Positions 33,902-45,219 of a stretch of DNA of 64,000 nucleotides are shown piece after piece; within the stretch, counting starts at the first letter, position 1; each line of letters opens with the position of its first letter. Location of the stretch: positions 2,099,298-2,163,297 of the forward strand of contig SCFE01000012.1 in the NCBI GenBank assembly GCA_004352715.1, in the 5' to 3' direction. Position numbers and translations under genes: made by a program. The notes beneath the pieces are model-generated. The model was not told the DNA's origin. It was given only the letters and a program-made list of their open reading frames with translations, and ran no database searches. The DNA is from Hofstenia miamia (lineage: Eukaryota > Xenacoelomorpha > Acoela).

Positions 33902-34129
33902 TTTCTTCATCTCATCACGTTTTCGCCCAAGTCATTCTCGTCAAAGATCTAGCAACTATTCAGGTGCAGTTTTTGGTATACTATAATTATTGTTAGTATA
34001 TTCATTAGTTTGATATAACCATACATGAATCCCTCAAAAAAATTCAAATTTAACTCCACGAAAATTACAAACGTGTATTCAAATTATTATGCAATTAAAT
34101 TCCATTATTTACTAGTTAATCATTTAAAA

Positions 34130-35735
34130 TCCTTTTGAAAATTTCGAAAAATTATTTCTGGAGCCATTGAAAGTAACCCAGGGCCAACAATTTCGGAAAA
34201 TAGAATTAATGGTGTACTCAAAAAATTCAAAGCTAACTTTAAAATCATTAATATGAATGCTAGAAGTCTTAGTGCAAATCGCAATAAATTTATGCAAATG
34301 CTATATAAAATCGGAAATGACGCAATATATGTTTTTACTGAAATCTGGTTAAACGATTCTGATATTCTGAAAATATATAATCCTAATTCTAGCTATTTCG
34401 ATATTTATTTTAAAAATAGATCTGAATGGGGTGGCGGTTTAATGATACTAATTCCCAAATTTTTAAAATCTAAACAGAGAGAAGATTTAGAATTGAATCA
34501 TGAAATATTCGAAACTATGTGGATTGAATCAGAGTCTTTCTCAAATTCCTAAAGCAATGAGCTCATAAACATTTGCTATAATCCAAATAAAAATTTTATC
34601 TCTGAATTTTATAACAACAAAATTGAGGAAATTTAAAATGCCAATCTTGAAAATAAATTTGTTAATATCTTAGAAGATTTCAATTCCAACTACTTAAATT
34701 CTGCTGAATCAAAGCGAATTGATCATATTTGTGATATTTTTGGTCTTCAAACTACTTTTTATCCGATAGTTGTAATATATATAAAACCTATATGTTTGAG
34801 TCATTTAGTGATCACAATCTTTGCGCTTATGTTAGTAACCATAAGTTTAGAAGAAAAAATAGGAAAGTTGTGTATTCTAGGGACACTAACAATTTTAATG
34901 AGCAAATATTTTTGGACCTCTTGAATAACATATGCTTTGATCTAACCTACACTTTTAATGATGCAGATAGTGGGTTGAAATTTATCGTGCGTGAAATCAC
35001 CAAAGCCTTAAATCAAGTAGTAACACTGTGAACCAAATTAATTAACCAACTCCGTGATTCAGAATTGATTAAAGAACAGGTAATTAAAAAAATAAACCAT
35101 TTGAACTTGCGAAATTGGATCCCATCAATCTTAATTGGACTAATTGTGAGCACGCTAAGCAATTAATCAAAAAGAGCATCAAATCTAGGTACGAAATTAA
35201 GGTAAAGGATTACTTCAAACACTTAAAAAATCTAACCAAAAATGGAATTTCCTTAATAAAAGCATTGGTAAAACTAAGGGGCTAAGTATAAACATTGAAG
35301 AAATAAAGCATGATAATAGGACGTACAAAAATAAGAAGGATATCGCAAATATTTTAAACAGAAATGTTGAGAATATGGGTAAATTCAATTTTAAATTTGA
35401 AGAAAAGGGAAAATTCTCATCTCAACAATCTGATATACAAATAAGGAAACAGTTTCATTTCAACTTAATTTCTTATCACGATCTTAGAAATGTAGTAAAT
35501 AAACTAGATGCTAATAAATCTTGCGGATCCAGTAACCTACCGTATTGGGTAATTAAAAAATATTTATATATTTTTGGTGAATACCTACTTGTAGCATTTA
35601 ACCAAAGTATTATAAATAATGACTTTCCTGCGCTTTCAAAGCAATCTGATATAAAACAGGATCCATTAGAGCCATTGAACTACTGACCAATTAGCATAAC
35701 ACACCCTTTCTCAAAAGTATTTGAAAAACATCTAG
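34130..35735 (+). pseudogene. ORF2 5' part: 2A-like motif, endonuclease, RT start
   Basis: Opens with AIESNPGPT (34163-34189), close to the 2A consensus DxExNPGP. The AP-type endonuclease start follows, NMNARSLSANRNKFMQML, then FTEIWLND and WGGGLMILI (34253-34552). Then come a degraded middle (LEDFNSNYLN for GDFN), a DHN block (FESFSDHNLCAYV at 34798) and an RT N-terminal linker (35375-35686: LDANKSCGSSNLPYWVIKK). It ends with PISITHPFSKVFEKHL near 35735. Stops at 34552, 35031 and 35686 show decay. Confidence 0.75.
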
Positions 35736-35740
35736 CTGCT

Positions 35741-36289
35741 ATCCTAGCTTCTAGTTGCTTTTGCTTTTGCCATTATACATTTCCCCAGCTGTGTATTTGA
35801 TTAACCTTATATTTTAGCATTTTTCAGATAACAGACTTTTTACTAATTGCCCACCTATTATATTTTATTATATTTATTTCATTTATGTATTGGATCAGTA
35901 TGATCAATGCTTAGGGTGTCATTTCAGGCGAAAGGTAAGATAACCTGAGGCTTTAAATGGTCCAATGGTTTGACTCCTTTAGCCTGAGTGATAGTAGCTA
36001 TTAGGCATACAGATGAGTATGGTTAGGAAGCGTGGTTTGCATGTAGCTATAATTATTGTATTTTCTCTAGTCTAAAATGAGCTGAATATTAGGTGTTGGA
36101 AATGATTCATCACTTTGGCCAGAGGCCTGATTCTGTAAGAAGAAGTTTGGAATTAACTTGTTCTCTGAATACTTGTTACCTATGGAATGAACATGCTCTT
36201 GTTTTCTTAATAGATAGAAGTACATACTAATTAGTGGTTTCATTGGTTGTTTAAATATTTCTAAACATTGAATGCTTACTGAGTGTTGC
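35741..36289. other. Spacer, nothing recognised
   Basis: Includes two tgctttt-rich phrases just after the retroelement end; no gene. Confidence 0.4.
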
Positions 36290-36800
36290 ACATGCTTCTA
36301 CCACAAGTCAAGCATTCTACACTAGTTTCATAAATCTTTCATTTAAAATATTACTGATTTCTTTATCATTTGTAATACATTCACCATTATCACTTTCTAT
36401 ATAAGGAATTTCACTTTCATCTTTAAAATTTCAAAAATTCAAAATAATGACCACTTTTGTTTAACAGACATTTTTCATTAAAAGAATTTTGTAAAAAACT
36501 TGTAGATCAACATTGCATTTTGTTGAGGCTTTATTTGTTAATGTTTTATAATGATCATAGTTGGCCTTTGATCTATTTTGAAAAAAATTGCAATGACTAA
36601 TGCTTTTTCTAATGAATTCTTTTGTTTCTTTAGTTATCCATATCTTCCACATTTTGTTACCATTCTTTACATTGTGTTTTTGAATCTTTGTAATAGAAGA
36701 AAGCCTATGATAAATACTTGTTAAATTATAGATTACAAACATCCTTTTTTGATCCACTGTTGTACATACCAAAGTAATAATCATTACAGTTTAATTTGAT
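36290..36800 (-). pseudogene. Non-LTR ORF2 linker fragment
   Basis: Minus strand reads KMWKIWITKETKEFIRKSIS, then KANYDHYKTLTNKASTKCN and, in another frame, DESEIPYIESDNGECITNDK and EISNILNERFMKL. This is the basic linker between endonuclease and RT of CR1/Jockey-type ORF2 (the WIT..IK..I.. and NKLT..L... blocks). No catalytic domain remains. Confidence 0.6.
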
Positions 36801-37056
36801 CAATTCCTTCAAAAAATTATTGTTGCTAAAGTATTTCTTTGAATAAAATCTTTTAATGCAATATATCCATGAATCTGATTAAGTCTTTATGTGATTAAAT
36901 ATTGCACATGTCAGTAAGTGGTATAATATGAAAAACTCTGTTACAAAAACATGTGTTTTAATACTTAAGGCAGGTTTCACACATTCCCTTTTTTATGAAT
37001 TGCTACTGCAATGCAGATGGGTTTTACACATTCTATAAAATGCATTGCTAATCCTA
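36801..37056. other. Spacer
   Basis: No gene recognised. Confidence 0.4.
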
Positions 37057-37877
37057 TCCCAGATAACAATTTTGCTTGTTTTTATGTTGTTTATAGTTGT
37101 TTCATACCTTTGGTTGTTGCAGCAACCACTAACATCCTAATAACAACTTTAATAATAAATAATCAGTGAGCAGATGCTTGCAAACAATACTCACTTTGTT
37201 ATTTTTATTACTATATCCTTTTATATAAAAAAGGATTTGTGAAACCTTTTTTGAAATTTTTAAGTTGTGAAAAATTATAATCTAACATATAAGTGAATTT
37301 TCAAAATAATTTTTCAATAATATTTGGACACCTTGATATTGACTGTTAAATAAAATAAGTTACAATTGAGCAGAAGAGATTTTTCTAAAATTAAGAAAAT
37401 ACTATTTCAAAATTGTGCTAAATTTTAGATTTTTAAATTTTTGTTAAATTTGGCAGATTTTCATGCTCATTGTTATCATTTATATACAAGACATTCATTT
37501 TAAATCTTTCAAAAATGTTTGTATTTAAAATGCTTGACAGTATCTCAAAGATAGCAGTCTGCCTTTTGTTGAGCTTGTGTTTGTTTAAACAGTAATGTTT
37601 GAACAGCTTAACAATATAAAATGTTTTTTTGCATATAAAACGAATGCTAAACAATCATGTTACAACATAAAACAACATTGTTATGACCTAAAAATATTTA
37701 TGTTTCATTCATAAAAAACAACCAAAAATCAACCTAATGTGTTGTTGTTGAAGCAATTTTGCTTTGACCAATGAAATGGTACCATTTAAACTTCAAAATA
37801 ACATTGTTTTTGTCACATAAAACAACCACATAACATCAAAAAACAATATTGTTTAGCCCTTAAATTGTTATCAGGGA
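37057..37877. mobile_element. Possible non-autonomous element with 16-bp TIRs
   Basis: The left end tcccagataacaattt and the right end (reverse strand) tccctgataacaattt match at 15 of 16 positions, 820 bp apart. The inside is rich in AACAA/TTGTT words near both ends (for example tgttgtttatagttgttt and, at right, acaacattgtttttgt). No transposase frame. Target duplication not resolved. Confidence 0.5.
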
Positions 37878-38775
37878 TGCAGATTGGTGACATGCAATCC
37901 TTTTTGTCTAGATAGCCATAAGAAATAGTAGAAATAGTGGTACCTATGCAAGAAAATAGATTGTGTTACAGGTTGAAATTAGTAGCAATTCACTTAGAGA
38001 TGTAAATTGAGCATACACAGAATTATTCTCATGCTGATCAAAGGAGGGCTGCCAAACCAGAATATTAATCATTTACAGCCTTCAGTATTATATATTTTCA
38101 AGAGAAATAAGTCTGATCATTATTACAGTAAGAGCAATACCCTTTTTAAGTAGTTAATGTATGGCATCAAGCACAGCTTACTAAGCTTACTTAGTTGTCC
38201 AATTCTATTTTATTGAATATTTGTTTGAAACATAAAAACTTTCGAAATGTGGGAATGTAGTTGCTGGGCATGAGGGAAAATATCATCACAACTTAATAGT
38301 TGTGAAAAAATGTTTTTTTCCCACTTTATTACATATATAGTAAAGATAATGCAAACAATTATTTTAAATGTACATATGCAATTACTTATGTGTGGAACTG
38401 TTACTAAATTAAACTAAAGATTTTTCAAGTTCTTTTGATCAAATTTATAAAAGAATTTAAGAAATTGTCACAATAATTAGAAAGATATCAACTTAGTAAC
38501 TTAAGGAATTCAATTGGAGTATATGTTGTGGTAACTTTGTTTTCAAAGACCAACATCAAATCTGTATTCCACTAATACATTGTCTTGCATTCTTAAAGTT
38601 TAAAATTAATCAACATAAATTATCAATAAAATATTTAACGGCCAACCTTCCATAATTTCACATTATTTCAAAGGGAACAGGTCCAATGCTATGCTTAAAA
38701 AAACTAAAAAATTTCTAGATTTAATGATACATTGAAAAATCATGTAAATAAACTTGAAGAAACTTTAAAGTTTGA
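37878..38775. other. Non-coding spacer
   Basis: AT-rich, no gene recognised. Confidence 0.4.
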
Positions 38776-38840
38776 TATATATATATATATACAGGGTGTG
38801 GCATAAGTTGTTATACAATTTGATGCAAGCTAAATTGGGT
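38776..38840 (+). mobile_element. Mariner-like terminal fragment after (TA)n
   Basis: A TA tract (38776-38793) is followed by acagggtgtggcataagttg, which resembles the ACAGGGTGT...AAGT ends of mariner/Tc1 elements inserted at TA. No transposase can be read downstream with confidence, so this is a solo or decayed end. Confidence 0.4.
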
Positions 38841-39344
38841 GTCACAACAAAAAATTCTTGGATTTTTGCTGCTTGTAATTCCATCATGCTAGTGAGATGG
38901 TGTTTGTAGATCCTAATTATAAACTACAGTTCTATAAAAGTAGAAGTGCTTACAGTATCAAAAGCTTAAAAAAAGTTCTGTTACTTTTTATTAGGATAAA
39001 AACATTTAGAGACTACTCTAACATCATCATGTGATGGATCAAATACTTGACAAATTTCAATTTCCAATTGTTGATAGAAAAGGAAAGCAGCATTTGCTCA
39101 CTACACTTCTGCGGTATCATCATAATGAGGAGAAACCTTAGCAGGAAAAAGTGCCTTTTCTTTTCATAACAAAAAATGCTACATTGACCTTCCTTCTTAC
39201 TTTGAGGAATTCAATAGCGAAAGTCACATTTACATTTGTGCATCAAGAGGAAAGTTGAACACAAAATAGATCAAAAATATATTCTGTTATTCTCCTCCAT
39301 TTGCTTTTGCTTTCAATTTTGTGGGGTGTTTGCATTAAGAATCT
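38841..39344. other. Spacer, no gene
   Basis: Short frames only; nothing recognised. Confidence 0.4.
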
Positions 39345-39540
39345 ATTGAAATTGTCAAATGAAATCAACATAAGGAACAGATGTAAATGCGACCATGCAC
39401 TATTGAAATCATCAAATGAAATCAACATGAGAAATAGATGTAAATGTGACCATGCACTATTGAAATTGTCAAATGAAATCAACATGAGGAACAGATGTAA
39501 ATGTGTCCATGTGCTATTGAAATCACTTGACAAATTCCTT
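39345..39540. repeat. 57-bp tandem repeat, three full units
   Basis: Units at 39345-39401, 39402-39458 and 39459-39515, then a partial fourth. Each begins attgaaat..tcaaatgaaa. The period is a multiple of three, so both strands stay open through the array: plus strand 19-residue units around SNEINMRNRCKCDHALLK, minus strand around AWSHLHLFLMLISFD. It is most simply a minisatellite; no protein family recognised. Confidence 0.9.
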
Positions 39541-40216
39541 AAGTTGAACCAGTGTAAACAGGGCTTAAGAAAATCTCACCAGAAACCACACAGGTATCAT
39601 TCAAACTGAGCCAACAGTAAGCCCACAGTTTATATGCCTTGGTTTGCATAAAATTGTTAATGAGATAATAAATAATTGTATCACTTGCATCCTGAGCAAT
39701 AAAGCTCATTTCCACACTCAGCATGTGGAACTTCAAAAAATCAAATCTGCCAAACCCAATAATATCATCCACATCAGTTGTATTGCACTTCCCCCAAATT
39801 TCATTTCCCCCAAGTCTAAAGTCACTGAATTTAAAAACCATTTGAGACATGATTTCAATAAAAATTGTAATTATATGTTTGAAGAAATATATTTATGCTA
39901 GCTGTATTTCAATTAGTTTTCTGTGTAGCTTATATTGTTTAAATACAGAATGCTAGTAAATAAATGTAAATATGCACTTTAATTAGAAACATTGAAAGTT
40001 GCCATTTCATTTTGTATATAATTTATTATTGAAAAGCTTTAGATTTAGATTAATAAATAAGGATTTGAATTATATATTATTATATATGCTTTGTGCTATG
40101 AACTTTCCTAATAAATAGGTAATTTTTAAATGCTAATTTGTTTTTGTGTCATATTTACTATGGGATAATAAATTAATTATTTGGGCTAGCTTATCAAGTT
40201 GTATTAAGTATTTTAC
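39541..40216. other. Unassigned, includes an open frame at 39644-39901
   Basis: The frame 39644-39901 (+) reads to an LPPNFISPKSKVTEF block. The DNA phrase cttcccccaaatttcatttc with agtctaaagtcac recurs inverted at about 41525-41570, so this is repeat-derived rather than a host gene. Confidence 0.4.
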
Positions 40217-40287
40217 AGATTCATAGTGTAAGACAACACAACCATTTCTAATACAGAAAATTACAGGTTTGAATCCTGTCAGATCTG
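40217..40287 (+). tRNA. tRNA-like 71-nt sequence (possible decayed or mitochondrial-derived)
   Basis: The T arm acagg-TTTGAAT-cctgt is perfect. The D arm gtgt-aagaca-acac is perfect. Acceptor ends agat / atct pair for four bases, then mismatches. The anticodon arm is poor (tttc/gaaa, 4 bp, loop taataca without U33), so no anticodon can be assigned. Overall length is right for a mitochondrial-type tRNA; a NUMT or SINE head are alternatives. Confidence 0.25.
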
Positions 40288-41584
40288 CTTATTGAAATGG
40301 TCGTGTAAACAAAAAAATTTATAATATTATGTCTGCAGGTGTAATAAATAAAATTCATGAACATATTTGCAATTTGTTTCAATGTGCAAATGATAATAAT
40401 TCCTGTATTTTTGTATTTGAAAATTTTAAACTTCATGTGATGTATTATAATGATTTTTCCAGATTCCTCATCCATCCCCTTTTCAAAATATATTCAAGTA
40501 TTAACTGCAATTAATGCAGGGGTGTCATGAGAGAGCTAACTCAATGCCAGGCTAATGTTATAAAATTACAGTAAAATATGTATAAAAAAACTAAATTCCA
40601 CATTTGCAAAGTAATAAACTAATATATCTGATCATGAAATCTATCAGATATACAATAATTAAATTAGCAAAACAGATAGCCAATGAATGCTAAAATAAAC
40701 TAACTACTTCCCAGTAAACACACCACTGTCAATACAACATCAAAATAAGGCATATTGATGTAACAAAAACAATGTTGAAATCTGCAACCAACTTCAACAG
40801 GTTTTCAAAACAACATCAGATTGACAGCTTTTTAAAACACATAAATTATATATATATATATATATATATTCTCTTTCTCAGCATTTATTATAAATAAATA
40901 ATATGGTGCAAAGATTTTTTTGAATACTACACTTACAAAAGTTATTGCAGTGTATAACTGCAAATATTTGTATATTAACTATTACCAATAATTTCTTTAT
41001 GCAATTGAAAAATCAAATGTAATGCAAATTTTTACTAATGCTCTCAAATACTTTTTATTTGTTATCTTCTGAAACAACAAGTATTATATTTTCTATAATA
41101 TTTATAAGATATTGATGATGTACTCTAAAGAATACTAAAGAATATATGATAATGAAATCTTAAAATTTTACAAAATTCTGAAAAGTAGAAATTTCAAATT
41201 AAATAAATTGATAAATATCCTAAAAAACAAAATCTATACTATTACAATAAAGTACAAAGTATGAAATTAATTCATATAATTAAATATCAATTTTTAAACT
41301 AAATGGGGTTTCAAAGGACTGCTAAAAATTTACTAAACACAAATGGTGAAAATTAATTACTATAATTAGAGTACATATTTACTTTTATTTTGTTGTAATT
41401 CTGTATTTCATCATCTAAGTTACATTGAAATCCAATCAAATTACAGTAAAAATAATAATATTTATTTATGAAAATATATAATTACAATTTCATTGAAATC
41501 ATGTATCTAACTGTTTTTAATTTTTAGTGACATCAGACTTTGGGGAAATCAAAGTGGGGGAAATGAGATACAACCAAAACATTA
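40288..41584. other. Spacer with TA microsatellite
   Basis: Contains (TA)n at about 40848-40870 and AACA-rich sequence at 40715-40830 that resembles the interior of the 37.1-37.9 kb element. No gene. Confidence 0.45.
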
Positions 41585-42215
41585 GGTTAGTACTTGAAAA
41601 GAATGCTAAATTTCTCAAAATGAAAACCAAATATCTCAAAATGAATACCAAATTTCTCAAAATGGATGCTGTTGTTGTTGAGCAAAAAGGCTTTAGCCAA
41701 TTAAATTGGTAAAGTCCCTTTTTTATGTAATGGCATTTAGACACACATTTTATGACAGTGTGCTTTATATGGTTGGTACTTGAAAGGAATACTGAATATC
41801 TCAAAATGAATACCAAAAATCTCAAAATGGATACTGAGAAAATGTAACTACGGAAACCTTTGTTAGCTTTCAACCAACAGCAATCGCGATGAAATCATAT
41901 GTTGATGGCATTTAGACACAGAATTAAAAATTGCAATTTTTTGGGGGTTGTGACTGCAGCTCGATATTCAAATATAGGGCAAATTTAGAAAATAAAATTG
42001 GATTTTAAAAATTTCTTAACTAAACATGAATATGGAAATTAATTGCCTACTAAAAATAAAAACGTTTACAATAATAATATGATTGTCTCTTTAAACTATG
42101 TCCCATATACATCTGTTACAAACTATATATTCAGTATCCGTTTTGAGATATTCAGTATTCGTTTTGAGAAATGTGGTATTCGTTTCAATTTCAAGTACCA
42201 ACCGCTTTATATAGT
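41585..42215. repeat. Foldback-like inverted arrays of a 21-bp repeat
   Basis: Arms on the plus strand at 41585-41670 and 41762-41837, with inverted arms at 42130-42215 and again at 42746-42811. Each arm begins ggttggtacttgaaa (or a variant) and carries two to three copies of a 21-bp unit like aaatatctcaaaatgaatacc. Tandem repeats inside long inverted arms are typical of foldback-type elements. Arms at 41762 and 42130 could form a stem of roughly 75-85 bp with about 290 bp of loop. Confidence 0.7.
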
Positions 42216-42287
42216 CATGCAGAATATAGTTGCCCAAAAACCTATAATAATTGATTTATCAAATTTCGGAAATAACGATAATTTCTA

Positions 42288-42746
42288 TGTTCATTGAGTT
42301 AAAATATTCGCCTATAAAGCTTTCCAATATTTGATGTCCCAGCAACTTACTATCCCTTATGCACCGTTTTTAATNTATATATATATATATATATATGTTA
42401 CATTATTCAATAGCTCCACTTCATTTTTTAATAAAAAGAATTTTTTAAAAATGTTTGTTATATATGAGTATAAATTATTCAAATATCACTTATTTCGTGT
42501 AAAGAAAATTTTATTAACTATTTGCTCAGATTTGATACTTGACAATGCAAAATGGCCATTCTTTGTGCCATTATTCTCTATGCTTTTTTCTGTTAGTGGT
42601 CGTCTCGTGCTTTGTTCCACTACATGGAAAGGTTAAAGAAACCTGCTTCCAAATGGTATGTTCATTGAGTTAAAATATTCGCCTATAAAGCTTTCCAATA
42701 TTTGATGTCCCAGCAACTTACTATCCCTTATGCACCGTTTTTAATC
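42288..42746. repeat. Assembly-type duplication with inverted contig-end insert
   Basis: The about 87-bp phrase from ttcattgagttaaaatattc to caccgtttttaat occurs before the single N at 42375 and again at 42660-42746. The intervening 42376-42655 (TA tract plus flank) is the reverse complement of 44140-44397, which ends at the 638-N gap. A contig end seems to have been placed twice. Confidence 0.85.
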
Positions 42747-42811
42747 AGTATCCGTTTTGAGATATTTTGTTTTCTTTTTGAGAAATGTGGTTTCCGTTTG
42801 AACTACCAACC

Positions 42812-44139
42812 AAATCATTAAGTATATCGTGGCTATATATAATAATCTTCTATCATTAAATATTTGGCACAGCTCTGGTTGAGCGAAACTTCACTGTTGC
42901 AAAAGCTATATTAGACGAAAGTACTATTTCGGCCAAACAACGTTTTCTGTAGTGGCATTTAGACAGATTTTGATAAAATATATCAATTATTTATTGTCAA
43001 TAAACGCTCTAGCAAATTAATAAAAATGCATAAAATGAGTTTCGAGATGTTTAAAGCAGCTTTATTTTAATCTTTCTTTTAGGTCGTTGTTTAGATATGT
43101 TTTTTTCAAAATTGATAGAAGTAACATCTGTTTTTAAGGGGCTGTGAATATAGTTCGATATTCAAATATAAGCAAAATTTGTATTTTTAACTAATAAATA
43201 AACATGAATGCGGGAATTATTGTAAGTTAATGTATTAATGTGAGCTTATAATAATCACTTCAAAAGTGATATGAGATTAATACCTAGAAAAATGAAAATC
43301 GTACGAAAAATTTAATCATATTGTTGTGCAAGAACGATTTTAAAATACAGAGAATATTAATAACAAATAATTGAATTCAATATTTAGTCTAATGCTAACA
43401 ATTCCGGGATGAATTTGCCTTTAATTATATTTATAGTATAAGTATTGGTTCTTGTCACTTTTAATGTAATTAGCCATTTGAAACATTGCAAGCAATTTAT
43501 ATTTAGCAATTGATTGCTGCATTCATGTTCACCCATTAAAGTTATAAATTATTATTTCAAAAGTTTTGTAAATTTTGCTTGTAGTTGAACATCAAGCTCA
43601 TTGTGACTATCGAGTTTAGTCACACTCCATTTTCAAATGATTTTGAATTCGTTTTAATCTTCAATGTTAGCAATGTTGAACGCAATATTCGAAAAACACA
43701 ACCTATATGAATTTACAGATACATTGCATTGTATTAAAGAATAATATTAGGATGTTTGATTACTTTCGAAGTTGAGTGCAATATGCTTGCTATGCTTTAC
43801 CAAAATATATATTTTCACATCATGACCTCATAACGTATATCAGAAAATAGAATGATTACTTATATTTACGATATATCAAGCGGTGTCTCTATTCCTGCTA
43901 GTTTGTAGGGTCTTCCGAAAGTGCATAGTTGATTAAAAACACAATAGAGCTTTGAGAGTCAGAAAATTTAAACACAAACACTATTAAAAAACAAGTGAAG
44001 GGCGCACTGTTTCTTCAGACGACGAATAGAGAACGTTATAACGCCATCAGAGCGAGTAGTGTGGGGTCAAGATTGAGTGACAGTGGGAGAGTGCAGATTT
44101 GAGCAGGGCATCTTTGTATGGTAATGGGAAATCCATTTG
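42812..44139. other. Spacer with a diverged repeat
   Basis: 43135-43215 (ggggctgtgaatatagttcg, then gatattcaaatata and aacatgaat) is a diverged copy of 41945-42030. No gene recognised. Confidence 0.45.
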
Positions 44140-44397
44140 GAAGCAGGTTTCTTTAACCTTTCCATGTAGTGGAACAAAGCACGAGACGACCACTAACAGA
44201 AAAAAGCATAGAGAATAATGGCACAAAGAATGGCCATTTTGCATTGTCAAGTATCAAATCTGAGCAAATAGTTAATAAAATTTTCTTTACACGAAATAAG
44301 TGATATTTGAATAATTTATACTCATATATAACAAACATTTTTAAAAAATTCTTTTTATTAAAAAATGAAGTGGAGCTATTGAATAATGTAACATATA

Positions 44398-45035
44398 NNN
44401 NNNNNNNNNNNNNNNNNNNNNNNNNNNNNNNNNNNNNNNNNNNNNNNNNNNNNNNNNNNNNNNNNNNNNNNNNNNNNNNNNNNNNNNNNNNNNNNNNNNN
44501 NNNNNNNNNNNNNNNNNNNNNNNNNNNNNNNNNNNNNNNNNNNNNNNNNNNNNNNNNNNNNNNNNNNNNNNNNNNNNNNNNNNNNNNNNNNNNNNNNNNN
44601 NNNNNNNNNNNNNNNNNNNNNNNNNNNNNNNNNNNNNNNNNNNNNNNNNNNNNNNNNNNNNNNNNNNNNNNNNNNNNNNNNNNNNNNNNNNNNNNNNNNN
44701 NNNNNNNNNNNNNNNNNNNNNNNNNNNNNNNNNNNNNNNNNNNNNNNNNNNNNNNNNNNNNNNNNNNNNNNNNNNNNNNNNNNNNNNNNNNNNNNNNNNN
44801 NNNNNNNNNNNNNNNNNNNNNNNNNNNNNNNNNNNNNNNNNNNNNNNNNNNNNNNNNNNNNNNNNNNNNNNNNNNNNNNNNNNNNNNNNNNNNNNNNNNN
44901 NNNNNNNNNNNNNNNNNNNNNNNNNNNNNNNNNNNNNNNNNNNNNNNNNNNNNNNNNNNNNNNNNNNNNNNNNNNNNNNNNNNNNNNNNNNNNNNNNNNN
45001 NNNNNNNNNNNNNNNNNNNNNNNNNNNNNNNNNNN
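44398..45035. other. Scaffold gap in a TA microsatellite
   Basis: 638 Ns; TA repeats continue at 45036-45085 on the right and tatat is starting on the left. Frames drawn across it are artefacts. Confidence 0.98.
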
Positions 45036-45036
45036 A

Positions 45037-45085
<49 letters not shown>

Positions 45086-45088
<3 letters not shown>

Positions 45089-45215
45089 TATGTGCGAATT
45101 ATCATGTCAAGCAGTTTTAATCTGGGTCGATACAGGCGAATTGTCGATATATGCGAATTTTTAAGTGTAGAATGCATAAGGGCATGTCGATATAAGTAAA
45201 TGGTCGAATTTAATA
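45086..45215. repeat. Short irregular GTCGATAT-AGGCGAATT repeats
   Basis: gtcgatacaggcgaatt, gtcgatatatgcgaatt and gtcgatataagtaaatg occur at irregular spacing (20-60 bp). Possibly part of an element terminus. Confidence 0.4.
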
Positions 45216-45219
45216 TAGT

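Larger units (their letters stand above)
31500..35740. mobile_element. Non-LTR retroelement with inverted 5' part (twin-primed)
   Basis: Two halves of one CR1/L2-like element lie head to head. 32815 down to about 31500 (-) holds ORF2 from the RT block EKILQKM to the 3' end. 32816-35740 (+) holds the 5' region, ORF1, the ORF2 endonuclease and RT up to the block FSKVFEKHL. The sense part stops at the RT residue block where the antisense part starts, so together they represent the element essentially once. Established for L1: second-strand priming inside the RNA (twin priming) gives exactly this inverted-5'/direct-3' layout. That both halves come from one copy is inferred from this complementarity. 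Confidence 0.65.

Noticed and set aside
36067-36291. 74-codon minus-strand frame
   Set aside because: Possibly continuous with the retroelement linker relic at 36.3-36.8 kb, but no family block can be read; not called as a gene.
39345-39540. CRISPR-like array
   Set aside because: Contiguous tandem units without unique spacers in a eukaryotic context; a minisatellite.
44307-45177. Long open frames on both strands
   Set aside because: They consist almost entirely of Ns and TA repeats.
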